This document shows positions 1 to 7,650 of a stretch of DNA of 31,414 bases, piece by piece. Below the pieces are notes generated by a model. That model searched no databases, was not told the DNA's origin, and saw nothing but the letters and a program-made list of their open reading frames with translations. The number at the start of each line of letters is the position of its first letter. Position 1 is the first letter of the stretch. The position numbers and the translations under genes were made by a program. The DNA comes from MGOM01 sp035455265 (lineage in GTDB: Bacteria; Chloroflexota; Anaerolineae; Anaerolineales; E44-bin32), in NCBI GenBank assembly GCA_035455265.1, contig DATIFK010000232.1, forward strand, positions 1 to 31,414, in the 5' to 3' direction.

Positions 1-2
1 TG

Positions 3-257
3 GGCGACGTCTTGGGCGATCTAAACACGCGGCGGGCACGCGTCCAGGGGATGGAGACGGAGCGCGGCCGCAGCGTCGTCACTGCCCAGGTGCCGCATTC
101 GGAGATGCTGCGGTACACCAGCGAGCTGCGCTCGATCACCGGTGGCCGCGGCGTTTTCACCATGACGTTGAGCCACTATGAGGTCGTCCCGACCCATGTG
201 GCGGAAGGCATCATCGCCGCCAAGCAGAAGGACGCCTCCAAGGAAGAAGCCGAGTAG
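3..257 (+). CDS. fusA: Elongation factor G, C-terminal fragment (5' end outside window)
   Basis: The open frame enters from the left edge and ends at TAG 255-257. Its first residues read GDVLGDLNTRRARVQGM, the signature of EF-G domain IV/V (GDVxGDLNxRRGxI/VxGM). It continues with the domain V stretch around 'GRGVFTMTLSHYEVVP', typical of the last 60 residues of EF-G. EF-G is the ribosomal translocase GTPase; the GTP-binding part lies upstream of the window. The tail after the conserved core is short and charged (KQKDASKEEAE), as in the EF-G2-type paralogues of many phyla, so the protein could be a second EF-G-like factor rather than the main fusA. No terminator is visible; the next 50 bases hold a short heptad array. 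Confidence 0.88.
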   Translation, partial: GDVLGDLNTRRARVQGMETERGRSVVTAQVPHSEMLRYTSELRSITGGRGVFTMTLSHYEVVPTHVAEGIIAAKQKDASKEEAE

Positions 258-307
258 TCCACGCGGCATCTTGATACACGGGGACACTCGAGCGGGCCCG
301 CTGCGAC

Positions 308-328
308 AACTGATAACTGATAACTGAC
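308..328. repeat. Heptad array A (3 x AACTGAY)
   Basis: Three perfectly phased 7-mers: AACTGAT (308-314), AACTGAT (315-321) and AACTGAC (322-328). They sit in the 80-bp gap after the EF-G gene and end 9 bases before the GTG start of the next gene. Same degenerate family as the arrays near 7571, 11442, 14974, 15050 and 18666. Confidence 0.75.
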
Positions 329-337
329 GACTCCCTC

Positions 338-730
338 GTGAAACCCCCGGCGAGCCTTCTCCTGGTGACGATCGCGGGCACGGCGTTGGGCGCAGCCCTG
401 GCCTGGACTGGTCTGATGCTGCGCCTGTTCCAGGCTGCCCCTTCTCCTTTCGGGCCGTGGGGGTTGTGGAGCGGGGAGGGGGTACGCCTTCTGGCGGATG
501 CCCAGCCGCTGGCCTGGCCGATGATCGCCGTTGGCTGCGCCTGGCTGGGGGTCGTCATCGGCTTGTGGCTGCGGCTGGGTTGGGTTCGCCGCGTCGGTCT
601 CGTTCTCTCCGCTCTGACGGCCATCGGCCTCGGACTGGCGCTCCCGTTGGCGATCGTGGCCTTCGCTGGCCTGCTCGCCTCGTCTCTGAAATCGTGGATC
701 ATTGCGGAAGGCCCTGCCGATGGGCGATGA
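338..730 (+). CDS. Small hypothetical integral membrane protein
   Basis: 130 residues from a GTG start, with three or four hydrophobic segments: roughly residues 5-30, 60-80, 86-105 and 105-115. The sequence is dominated by Leu, Ala, Gly and Trp, and no enzymatic motif is visible. I do not recognise the family. The start is uncertain: no good Shine-Dalgarno precedes 338 (the upstream bases are a heptad repeat), and an ATG at 416 would delete the first hydrophobic segment, so the longer form is preferred. Its stop (TGA 728-730) overlaps the start of the next gene by 11 bases, and the Shine-Dalgarno for that gene lies inside this one, which suggests translational coupling. Confidence 0.6.
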   Translation: MKPPASLLLVTIAGTALGAALAWTGLMLRLFQAAPSPFGPWGLWSGEGVRLLADAQPLAWPMIAVGCAWLGVVIGLWLRLGWVRRVGLVLSALTAIGLGLALPLAIVAFAGLLASSLKSWIIAEGPADGR

Positions 731-1118
731 GTGGACCCCCACCCGTTTCATCGACGAAGAGATCACCATCGCCTTTGACCGCCCGCCGGCGCGTAGCAAA
801 GTCCCCGGACCTCCGTCCATGTTCACCTGGGAAGGGAAGACCTTCCGCGTGGACGACCTGCTGGGGACATGGAGCGAATTCGAGCGCAAGGGGCGTATGG
901 CGCGCAACATGGCCCCGGCCCACCTGCGTTCGGCTGCGCATATCGGCTCGTGGGGCGTCGGCCGGTTCTTCTTTCGTGTGAGTGTCGAGGGCGGGCGGGT
1001 GTTCGACCTGTACTACGACCGGGCACCGGAGTCGGCCGGGGACCGGGCCGGACACTGGTTCCTGTACCGCGAACTCGAGAAGGGGACCGGCGCGCCGCCC
1101 ATGGATCCTAGGGCGTGA
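720..1118 (+). CDS. DUF6504-like small protein
   Basis: 132 residues from ATG 720, preceded by GGAAGG at 706-711 with an 8-base spacer. A TTG at 702 would add six residues but has no site of its own. The core runs from a beta-rich 'FTWEGKTFRVDDLLGTW' segment, through 'GVGRFFFRVSVEGGRVFDLYYD', to a terminal 'HWFLYREL'. This layout (a short strand-turn 'W-G-x-x-F/Y-x-V' followed by 'FDLYYD') is that of the DUF6504 family, which in actinobacteria often sits beside DNA-polymerase-IV-type genes. No such neighbour is seen here and the molecular function is unknown. The gene overlaps the 3' end of the opposing lipoprotein gene by 11 bases (stops at 1116-1118 and 1108-1110). Family assignment is by recall of the pattern and is moderate. 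Confidence 0.75.
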   Translation: MGDEWTPTRFIDEEITIAFDRPPARSKVPGPPSMFTWEGKTFRVDDLLGTWSEFERKGRMARNMAPAHLRSAAHIGSWGVGRFFFRVSVEGGRVFDLYYDRAPESAGDRAGHWFLYRELEKGTGAPPMDPRA

Positions 1119-2541
1119 TCACGGTCGCAATCCCATCGACTGTCCACGCCCGGTTGCGCTGCATCGTCACAGGGTCAATGAGGGCGAAGCGGGTCGTCGA
1201 GGGCCCTTGGGAAGTGGCAAGAAGCAAGGATCGTCCCTCCCGACTGGCGACCGTCAGGATCTGCCAGCCCTCGAAGGTTGTGCCGGCCTCGAGGGACTGA
1301 GCGTCAACCAGCTGGCTCACCGGACCTCGGTAGTCCCAGTGCTCCAGGACGAGCCAACGGCCGTCTGCCGAGAGCCTCAGGGCGATGGCGTCGGTTTCGA
1401 CGTGGGACTGAAGGACACCGGTGGCGGGCTCGACGACGTCGAGGCCGAGGGGCTCCTCCCAACCTTCGATCGAGCCGTCCGGGTTGGTGCGCGTGTGGAG
1501 AAGCCGGCCGACGGTGTACAACTTCGACCCATCCGGCGATACGGCGACCTGCTTCATGGCGCCTTCGGCCCACCCTTTGGCTTCGGCCGACACTGTCCCC
1601 CAGGCCATCAGGCGGTCGAGCCAGGTCTTGGCGGGGCCGATCGCCGCGGATTCGACCCGCCGATTGCGCAAGTCGACGGTCGTGAGTCTTTCGGATTCGG
1701 CGTGCAGGATGAGAAGGCGATCCGCGCCGGCCCGCAAGTTGAACGCCGGGGACCAGGCCATCATGCGCGCCGGTTCGTGGCCGGACTCGCAAGCCTCCTG
1801 GCACCAACTCCCCAGCATCAACCCGTCGATGGCCTGACTCCACTCGGTGGAGAGGTCGGCGGCGTTGAGGATCAGCACCTGGGCCGGGCCGGGCGGCGCC
1901 ATCCCCGGTTCGCTCCCGGGATCGGCGCCAAGTACGACCAGGCCGGCCCCGTCCGAGGTGTATCCCAGGATCGACGGAACCACGGGCAGTGAGACCTCGC
2001 CATCGAGGCGCGCCGAGTCCGTGTCGAGGGTCAGCAGGCGCGACCCTTCCAGGGTTTGCGCCGCCATCGCCAACCGCCGACCGGAGGGGTCGAAGGCCAT
2101 CAATGAGACGCGGCCGCGGCGGTCCATGTCGACCTGATGTGTTTCGCCCGTCGTCAGGTTGAGCAGGCTGATCGTTTCTGTACCCGCCCAGCACGCCGAC
2201 CCGCCCATCGAGGGTTCGCAATAGGTCAGAGTCCCCGTGGCGACAGCGAGGCTCTGACGGTCGAAGGATAAGGCGAAGGTGGACATCTCGGCGCCGGGCA
2301 CCTCGAAGTCCAATGGCTTTCCGCTGGCTGCCCCCGAGGCGGGATCGGCGGACCAGATGCGGACGGATCCGGACTTAGTGCGCGGCGCAGCGATCAGGAT
2401 GGAAGCGCCCGACGGCGCGGCCGCCATTTCGGAAGCCCGCGGCTGGGCCGATGGCTCGGCGGGCCGTGCGACCCCTGGCACTGAGCACGCCGCCGTCAAC
2501 GCCAGCAGGGCCGGCCATACGCGAGAGTGAGCAGACCTCAT
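1108..2541 (-). CDS. Beta-propeller (WD40-like) lipoprotein, hypothetical
   Basis: 477 residues from ATG 2541, with a clear Shine-Dalgarno (GGAGGG, 5-base spacer) on the minus strand. The N-terminus is a lipoprotein signal: short positive head, hydrophobic stretch, then lipobox LTAAC with Cys19. The mature part starts with an Ala/Pro/Ser-rich linker and continues as repeated strands of WD40/YVTN-type, for example 'LSFDRQSLAVATG', 'MAFDPSGRRLAMA' and 'VAVSPDGSKLYTV' followed by 'LRLSADGRWLVLE'. This indicates a six- or seven-bladed propeller anchored on the outer face of the membrane. No enzymatic motif is visible; a binding or sensing role is typical of the fold, but the ligand is not inferable. 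The 3' end overlaps the convergent gene by 11 bases. Confidence 0.85.
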   Translation of the reverse strand: MRSAHSRVWPALLALTAACSVPGVARPAEPSAQPRASEMAAAPSGASILIAAPRTKSGSVRIWSADPASGAASGKPLDFEVPGAEMSTFALSFDRQSLAVATGTLTYCEPSMGGSACWAGTETISLLNLTTGETHQVDMDRRGRVSLMAFDPSGRRLAMAAQTLEGSRLLTLDTDSARLDGEVSLPVVPSILGYTSDGAGLVVLGADPGSEPGMAPPGPAQVLILNAADLSTEWSQAIDGLMLGSWCQEACESGHEPARMMAWSPAFNLRAGADRLLILHAESERLTTVDLRNRRVESAAIGPAKTWLDRLMAWGTVSAEAKGWAEGAMKQVAVSPDGSKLYTVGRLLHTRTNPDGSIEGWEEPLGLDVVEPATGVLQSHVETDAIALRLSADGRWLVLEHWDYRGPVSQLVDAQSLEAGTTFEGWQILTVASREGRSLLLATSQGPSTTRFALIDPVTMQRNRAWTVDGIATVITP

Positions 2542-2671
2542 CTTCGCCCTCCAGTGGGTGTTTCCATGGAATACACCCGTCGAACCGTCGGGGTTCCATG
2601 GCCCAGCCAGGAGGTCTGCTGGTCTGCCGCTCAGGGCAGGCGGGCCAGCACGGTGATCTGCTCCGGTTCGC

Positions 2672-3649
2672 TCAACTCAACCTGACCCAGGCGAAGAGGC
2701 GCGGCGCGCCGTAGGTCAGCCAGAATCCGACGAGGGCGTATCGCAGGTAACGCCCTCCATCGGCCACGATGGACTCGCCACTCGGAAGCACCGCTCGCAG
2801 TCCATAGTAGATCAGCAGTGTTCCGGCCAACCCCAGGGCGAAGCGCCCAACGAGCACCCAGCCGCGGCCGCGGCCGGTGAAGCGGCCCCAGGCGCCGAGG
2901 AGAAGGGCGCCGGTTCCGAATCCGAAGAGGGTTCCGGCCGGGTTGACGAAATCGGCCGCCAGGCGCGGCTCCAGCGGCGGCCCGTGCGGGTCGGCGCGCA
3001 TGGCGTTCATGATCCATTCGGCCGGGAGGGTGCGCTCGAGCGCCCCGCTGCGGATCAGAAAGCCGGCGGCGACCATCGCCAACGAGATCAGGAGAGGAAG
3101 CGACAGGCGCACTCCGGGAGCGAGTCGCCGGAGGAGACCGGCGAAGGGAGCCTCGAGGCGAATGAACGCCCACAACAAGACGGCGCCGATCACCCAGCCG
3201 GTGATGACGTCGATGGCGAAGTGGACGCCCAGCACCAGGCGGGACCATCCGATCAGGAAGAGGAGGGCGAGGGCCAGCGGCACGATCCAGCGGCCGCGCA
3301 GGCTCGTCGCCAGGCCGCCGTAGACGGCGGTCGTTGTCTGCGCGTGGCCCGACGGAAGCCCGTAGCTCGTCTCGATTGCGAGCGGGGCGATCTTCTGCGA
3401 AACCCAGTAGGGGCGCGGCAGGCCCGCCGCCAGTTTCAGGATGGCGTTCAACCAGCTGCTTCCCAGCAGCAGGATCCCCAGGCGAACGCCGAGTTGGGCA
3501 TCGAGGCACCACAGGATCAGCGGGAGGATGAACATGTAGACCTGTTCGCTTCCCAGGAAGGAAAGTGCCTTCATTGCCGCGATCCAGGTCGTTCCCCAGC
3601 TCTGCAGGACGGGGATGGCATTCAGGCCGAAGGTCCACCAGGCATCCAT
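2672..3649 (-). CDS. PAP2-superfamily phosphatase, integral membrane
   Basis: 325 residues from ATG 3649, preceded on the minus strand by GAGGAGG. All three phosphatidic-acid-phosphatase type 2 motifs are present: KX6RP at residues 72-80 (KLAAGLPRP), PSGH at 99-102, and SRX5HX3D at 136-147 (S136, R137, H143, D147). The two catalytic histidines are therefore His102 and His143. Several membrane helices surround them and continue in a hydrophobic C-terminal half. By family, the enzyme hydrolyses lipid phosphates such as phosphatidate or undecaprenyl pyrophosphate on the outer membrane face; which one cannot be told. The gene lies 24 bases downstream of the MFS gene on the same strand, so the two are probably co-transcribed. 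Confidence 0.93.
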   Translation of the reverse strand: MDAWWTFGLNAIPVLQSWGTTWIAAMKALSFLGSEQVYMFILPLILWCLDAQLGVRLGILLLGSSWLNAILKLAAGLPRPYWVSQKIAPLAIETSYGLPSGHAQTTTAVYGGLATSLRGRWIVPLALALLFLIGWSRLVLGVHFAIDVITGWVIGAVLLWAFIRLEAPFAGLLRRLAPGVRLSLPLLISLAMVAAGFLIRSGALERTLPAEWIMNAMRADPHGPPLEPRLAADFVNPAGTLFGFGTGALLLGAWGRFTGRGRGWVLVGRFALGLAGTLLIYYGLRAVLPSGESIVADGGRYLRYALVGFWLTYGAPRLFAWVRLS

Positions 3650-3673
3650 CGTGTCGCCTCCTCGGTGCGGACG

Positions 3674-4810
3674 TCAAGTTGTGCGCAAGGGCGACGGAGC
3701 CGCGGCTGGAACCAGCGCGTAGACCAAGCCGACGGATAGTGCGATGAGCAGCAGGCTGGCGGGAAACGGAGACGCCGGTTGGAGCTGGTACAGGAGGCCG
3801 GCGATCGGCGGCGCCACGGCCAGACCGATGCCGGAGACCGTCTCCATCAATCCGAACGCCAGGCCCCACTGCGAAGGGAGAACAACTCGCTCGACCAGGG
3901 CCGACAGCAGGCCGCGCGCGGTCCGCAGCCCTCCGGCCAGGAAGTAGCCGAGCCCGAACCAGGGCAGACCCGTGCCGCGCCACAGCAGCACGGCCGAGGC
4001 CGCCACCAGCACCTGCGAGGCGACCACGCCGCGGCGCGGGGCGGAGCGCCCGAGCGTCAGGTTGAGCAGGACGATGCCCAGCGCGTTCAACGATCCGAGG
4101 GCGCCAATCTGGCTGACGGTTAAGCCGCGCTGCGATTGCAGGAAGACCGGCGTCAGGGGCCAACTCAAGTACATTGCCGTGACGGCCACGAATACGACCA
4201 CCAGCAGCCGCCCCAGGGCGAGGTTGCTCAACAGCGGCCGATAGCGGTTCCCGTCGCCATGGAGTTCGACCGGTTGTCCCTTCAGGAAGAGCATCAGGGC
4301 CGTCGACAGGATGAAGATCGTCGCGGCGCACGCGTACACCGTCCGCAGCCCGAAGGCCTCCGCCACCATTCCGCCGGCCACCGGGCCCAGGATGGCGCCG
4401 GCATTGAACGAGGCGGAGATCGTTGTCAGGGCCCGGCCGACGCTCCAGTCTCCACGCGCCGCCGTGATGTAGCTTGACATCGGCGACATGACGAAGGCCG
4501 TCAGCGAGTAGAGCGTCAGCGCCACGACGAAGATGGGCAGGCTCGTCGCCAGGTACATCATCCAGGCCGACACCAGGCCGAAGACCCAAGACGCGCCCAT
4601 CACCGCTTTGCGGCCGAAGTGATCGGCGAGAGCCCCGGCCGGGATATGCGCCACGGTCATGGCCACCGCCGCCAGCCCGAGGATCCCGCCCACCTCCACG
4701 GCGCTGGCGCCCAGGCGGGTCAGATAGATGGGCTGGATGTACAGGAACATGCCCTCGCCGATGCCCCAGGTGAAGAGCGAGGCGGCGAGCAGGCGTAGAT
4801 CTCGGTTCAC
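3674..4810 (-). CDS. Major facilitator superfamily transporter
   Basis: 378 residues from a GTG start. The protein is hydrophobic throughout, with about 12 predicted membrane segments. The MFS motif A is visible in the loop after helix 2 ('GALADHFGRKAV', near residues 59-70). A second degenerate loop with positive charges ('GRSAPRRGV') occupies the corresponding place in the C-terminal half. The length is at the short end for 12-helix MFS proteins. The substrate cannot be inferred. The sequence has the general look of the small drug/metabolite-efflux branch (YfcJ/bacillibactin-exporter-like). Shine-Dalgarno support at the GTG is weak. It probably forms a unit with the downstream PAP2 gene and follows the M24 peptidase gene by 28 bases. 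Confidence 0.9.
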   Translation of the reverse strand: MNRDLRLLAASLFTWGIGEGMFLYIQPIYLTRLGASAVEVGGILGLAAVAMTVAHIPAGALADHFGRKAVMGASWVFGLVSAWMMYLATSLPIFVVALTLYSLTAFVMSPMSSYITAARGDWSVGRALTTISASFNAGAILGPVAGGMVAEAFGLRTVYACAATIFILSTALMLFLKGQPVELHGDGNRYRPLLSNLALGRLLVVVFVAVTAMYLSWPLTPVFLQSQRGLTVSQIGALGSLNALGIVLLNLTLGRSAPRRGVVASQVLVAASAVLLWRGTGLPWFGLGYFLAGGLRTARGLLSALVERVVLPSQWGLAFGLMETVSGIGLAVAPPIAGLLYQLQPASPFPASLLLIALSVGLVYALVPAAAPSPLRTT

Positions 4811-4838
4811 GGATGAGGTCCTGGTGCCGGCGGCGGCC

Positions 4839-5954
4839 TCACGCCAGCACGATCAGATCGCGGTCGAGGTGCGAGAGGGTCCGCCCTCCATCGGCTGTCA
4901 CGACGACGTTATCCTCGATGCGGATGCCGCCTCGTCCCTCCAGGTAGATGCCGGGCTCGACCGTGAAGGTCATCCCCGGGGCCAGGAGGGCTTCGTTGTC
5001 AGCCCGGATGTATGGAGGTTCGTGCGCTTCGAGGCCGATGCCGTGCCCGGTGCGATGGAGGAACTTCGGTCCATACCCGGCAGCCTCGACAACGCTCCGG
5101 GCGGCGTGGTCGACCTCCCGACAGGCAGCCCCCGGCCGGACGGCCATCCGCCCCGCGGCATTCGCCTCGGCCAGCGTAGCATGGACCTTGTGCCACTCCG
5201 GCTCCACGTTTCCCAGGGCGAACGTGCGCGTCAGGTCCGAGATGTAGCCGTCGACGGTCGCGCCCCAGTCGACGATCAACAAATCCCCCACCCGCAGGCG
5301 ACGGTCGGTCGGCACGGCGTGAGGCAGGGCTGCGTTCGGGCCGCTGGCGACGATGGGATTGAAAGGCAGCTCGGGTTCGGAGCCGGCCTTCAGAAGCTGC
5401 AGCGTCAGTTCAGAGGCCGCCTCTCGTTCCGTCAGGCCGGCCCGGATGGAGGGGAGGGTGGCGCCGAGGGCGGCCTCGGCGACCGCCATAGCACGCTCGA
5501 TGGAGGCCAGCTCCGCGGGAGACTTGACGGCTCGCAGGGGCTCCAGCACCGCCTCGGCGCTTCCCAGTCGGACTCCGGGAGCGGCCTCGAGCAGGAGCTG
5601 TTGCTCCATCCAGCGCATCCGCAACGGCTCAACCCCGAGGCGCAGCTTGGCGAGCGTGAGGTGCGAGGCCAACTCGCCGAAGGCCGCCAGTCGTGAGGCC
5701 GGATCCTCCCCGTAGCTGAAGACACGTCCACCCAGCGGATGGGCCTCCGCTTTCGACCTTTCCAACTCGGGCACCAGCAGCGTCGGAGCCTGACCGCGCG
5801 ACAGCACGGCCAACGTCGGCCGGCCCATGAGATGGAACGACAGCCCGGTGTAGTAGATGAGGTTCGGCCCGGGGAGCAGGACGACGGCGTCGAGGGCGTG
5901 CTCGGGCAGTGCCTCGGTGAGGCGGGCGATGCGGTCGGAGTAGATCGATGTCAT
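4839..5954 (-). CDS. M24-family aminopeptidase (Xaa-Pro dipeptidase-like)
   Basis: 371 residues from ATG 5954, with GGGGGG upstream. The N-terminal creatinase-like domain (about 1-140) is followed by a pita-bread M24 catalytic domain. All five dinuclear-metal ligands are present: Asp229 (IVDWGA), Asp240 (YISDLTRTF), His304 (RTGHGIGLEAHE), Glu333 (TVEPGIY) and Glu347 (GIRIEDNVVV). The 'GHGIGLEAHEPP' string is the proline-peptidase hallmark. By family it removes N-terminal residues next to proline or cleaves Xaa-Pro dipeptides in the cytoplasm. A TATAAT element lies upstream on the minus strand (5983-5978), so this gene probably begins the leftward unit that includes the MFS and PAP2 genes. Confidence 0.94.
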   Translation of the reverse strand: MTSIYSDRIARLTEALPEHALDAVVLLPGPNLIYYTGLSFHLMGRPTLAVLSRGQAPTLLVPELERSKAEAHPLGGRVFSYGEDPASRLAAFGELASHLTLAKLRLGVEPLRMRWMEQQLLLEAAPGVRLGSAEAVLEPLRAVKSPAELASIERAMAVAEAALGATLPSIRAGLTEREAASELTLQLLKAGSEPELPFNPIVASGPNAALPHAVPTDRRLRVGDLLIVDWGATVDGYISDLTRTFALGNVEPEWHKVHATLAEANAAGRMAVRPGAACREVDHAARSVVEAAGYGPKFLHRTGHGIGLEAHEPPYIRADNEALLAPGMTFTVEPGIYLEGRGGIRIEDNVVVTADGGRTLSHLDRDLIVLA

Positions 5955-5977
5955 GGGCTTCCCCCCGGAATGGGAGG

Positions 5978-5983
5978 ATTATA
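5978..5983 (-). promoter_or_regulatory. -10 element (TATAAT) for the M24 peptidase unit
   Basis: The minus strand reads TATAAT at 5983-5978, 23 bases before the ATG of the peptidase gene. No consensus -35 hexamer is visible at 16-19 bases upstream. The 152-bp divergent space up to 6107 also serves the rightward lipoprotein gene. Confidence 0.5.
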
Positions 5984-6106
5984 GCCGGAGAGGTACGCCG
6001 GAGTCGTCTATCGAGACTGTCCTTGTCCGGCCCTGGAACTCGGAGTAGCATTAGCCGAATTGGCGCGCACGGTCGACCCCCTGACATTGCCAAAGGAGAT
6101 CTCTCG

Positions 6107-7321
6107 ATGACGCCCTTCCTCCACCTCCTCCGCCGGTTGACGATCGTGGCGCTGTGCGCCGCGCTGACGCTGGCCTGCGCGCTCACGGGCAACCTCGGCC
6201 CGAGTGTCGTCCAGCCTTCGGCGACATCCGCCTCGGGCGGCGCCACCGAAGCGCCTCCCACGTCGACCTCGCTGCCGCCCACCGAGACGGCCGTGCCGCC
6301 GACGCCCACCGTCACCCACCTGCTTCGGCCGGCCTCGGGAGTCGTACCTCCAGAGCAGTATTTCCTCTCGGACGTTCAGTCCGGCGGCACCAACGAGATC
6401 AAGCGGGCGGAAGCCGGTGACAACTACGGTCGCAACCGCTTCGAGCGGCCCTTCACCCCGGTGGCGATGACGTATCGTCCCGATCTGGACATCATCCGCG
6501 CCGATATCAGCTCCGACAACACCTGGTACTACTTCACCATCACGCTCTACGGGGTAGCCGTGGGTGCGTCGGAGGGGCCGCTGACGGGCCCCTACGGCAT
6601 CGAACTCGATCGGGACAGCGACGGCCGGGGCGACATGCTGATCGTGGCGCCCGCGCCCTCGGTAGGCGACTGGACCACCGACGGCGTGCAGGTCTGGGCC
6701 GACGGCAACGGCGACGTCGGCGGACTGACGCCGATGAACTCCGACCCGCCGTCGGCCGGCCTCAACGGCTACGACACCCTGCTCTTCAATCAGGGATCGG
6801 GCGCCGATCCGGATTCCGCCTGGGTGCGGCTGGCGGAGATCGAAGACATCGGTATCCAGTTCGCCGTCAAGCAATCGGTTGTCGGGGATCCATCCTTCCT
6901 GTGGGGCGCCTGGGCCGACTCGGGCGTCGATCGGCCGGAGTGGCTGGACTACAACGACCACTTCACCGAGGCGGAAGCAGGTTCGCTCCAATCCTCCTCG
7001 CTGTCGCAGGTGGCGGCTGTCGATAACACCTGCCGGATGTACTTCGGGTTCAGCCCGACGGGAAGCGAACCCGGGTTGTGCCTCGTCACCGGAACGGTCC
7101 GCAACTGCTCGCCCCATCCGATGAAGATGGAACCGGGCGGCAAGATCATCCCGCCGTTCTTTGACCCTGGCTCGACCCTGCACGACGTTCGCATCGGCAC
7201 GTACACGTTCTACGATCAGAACGTCGAGGGCTATCCGGCCGTCCTGACGGCGACGCTGACGGCAGGCGGGCTGATCACCATCACCAAGACCGGCCTCGGC
7301 GACAACTATCCGTGCCAGTAG
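6107..7321 (+). CDS. Secreted lipoprotein with Thr/Pro linker, hypothetical
   Basis: 404 residues. The ATG at 6107 is chosen over upstream in-frame starts because AAAGGAGA (6091-6098) lies 8 bases before it and the signal peptide begins there. The signal ends in the lipobox LTLAC with Cys24. A low-complexity Ser/Thr/Pro/Ala linker follows (about residues 36-75, 'PPTETAVPPTPT'), of the type common in Chloroflexota cell-surface proteins. The globular remainder is rich in Asp and aromatic residues and includes a calcium-type string 'DRDSDGRGD' near residue 165-175. This resembles surface proteins with a DOMON- or thrombospondin-type Asp loop, but I recognise no named domain. Three Cys cluster near the C-terminal third (around NTCRMYF and VRNCSPHP). 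Likely an outer-face binding protein; function unknown. Confidence 0.83.
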   Translation: MTPFLHLLRRLTIVALCAALTLACALTGNLGPSVVQPSATSASGGATEAPPTSTSLPPTETAVPPTPTVTHLLRPASGVVPPEQYFLSDVQSGGTNEIKRAEAGDNYGRNRFERPFTPVAMTYRPDLDIIRADISSDNTWYYFTITLYGVAVGASEGPLTGPYGIELDRDSDGRGDMLIVAPAPSVGDWTTDGVQVWADGNGDVGGLTPMNSDPPSAGLNGYDTLLFNQGSGADPDSAWVRLAEIEDIGIQFAVKQSVVGDPSFLWGAWADSGVDRPEWLDYNDHFTEAEAGSLQSSSLSQVAAVDNTCRMYFGFSPTGSEPGLCLVTGTVRNCSPHPMKMEPGGKIIPPFFDPGSTLHDVRIGTYTFYDQNVEGYPAVLTATLTAGGLITITKTGLGDNYPCQ

Positions 7322-7350
7322 GTCGCGACCATCAGCTGACCGACCACTGC

Positions 7351-7380
7351 TTGACACCCCCTCGCGCGCTCAGGTACAAT
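7351..7380 (+). promoter_or_regulatory. Sigma-70-type promoter for the tRNA-Ala pair
   Basis: Consensus -35 TTGACA (7351-7356) and -10 TACAAT (7375-7380) are separated by 18 bases. The first tRNA begins 17 bases further on. This is the best consensus promoter in the window and the only obvious one for the two tRNAs. Transcripts could also read on into the leuS leader. Confidence 0.8.
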
Positions 7381-7396
7381 CACCATTCACAAGCGT

Positions 7397-7469
7397 GGGC
7401 CTGTAGCGCAGTTGGGAGCGCGCTTCAATCGCACTGAAGAGGTCGAGGGTTCGAATCCCTCCAGGTCCA
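7397..7469 (+). tRNA. tRNA-Ala (anticodon CGC)
   Basis: A 73-base cloverleaf. The acceptor is GGGCCTG paired with CAGGTCC, containing the G3:U70 wobble pair that marks alanine tRNAs. The D arm is GCGC/GCGC. The anticodon stem is CTTCA/TGAAG with loop ATCGCAC, so the anticodon is CGC and reads GCG codons. The T arm is GAGGG/CCCTC with loop TTCGAAT. Discriminator base is A73. The 3' CCA is not encoded (the next bases are CCT), so it must be added after transcription. Confidence 0.96.
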
Positions 7470-7483
7470 CCTGGCGTCAACCT

Positions 7484-7556
7484 GGGCCCATAGCGCAGTT
7501 GGGAGCGCGTCTCAATGGCATTGAGAAGGTCGTGGGTTCGAATCCCACTGGGTCCA
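7484..7556 (+). tRNA. tRNA-Ala (anticodon GGC)
   Basis: A 73-base cloverleaf. The acceptor is GGGCCCA paired with TGGGTCC, again with G3:U70. The anticodon stem is TCTCA/TGAGA with loop ATGGCAT, giving anticodon GGC for GCC/GCU codons. The T arm is GTGGG/CCCAC. It lies 14 bases after the first tRNA-Ala. The two share the acceptor layout, D arm and most of the variable region, so they look like a tandem duplication that diverged in anticodon and stems. Confidence 0.96.
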
Positions 7557-7565
7557 CCTCGAAGG

Positions 7566-7642
7566 AGTCGTCAGTCATCAGTTATCAGTTCTCAGTAGGG
7601 ACCCTGTCTGAGAACTTGACTGAGGACTGATGACCGACAACT
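7566..7642. repeat. Heptad array B, folded as an imperfect inverted repeat
   Basis: Phased 7-mers TCAGTCA, TCAGTTA, TCAGTTC and TCAGTAG occupy 7571-7598. They are followed by their reverse complement in degenerate form (CTGAGAA near 7608, then ACTGATGACCGAC near 7626). The two halves pair as one long imperfect hairpin around TAGGG/ACCCT. The structure sits between the second tRNA-Ala and the T-box leader. It could act as a processing or termination hairpin behind the tRNAs, but lacks a U-run. Confidence 0.65.
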
Positions 7643-7650
7643 GATGGCTT

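Noticed and set aside
2631..4589. Long minus-strand open frame covering the PAP2 and MFS genes in another frame
   Set aside because: Low-complexity Arg/Pro/Gly translation typical of a GC-rich shadow frame; the PAP2 and MFS frames carry complete motifs.
7412..7630. Small ORF across the two tRNA genes
   Set aside because: The translation is of tRNA sequence (repeated FNRTEEVEGSNPS-type peptide), a well-known artefact.
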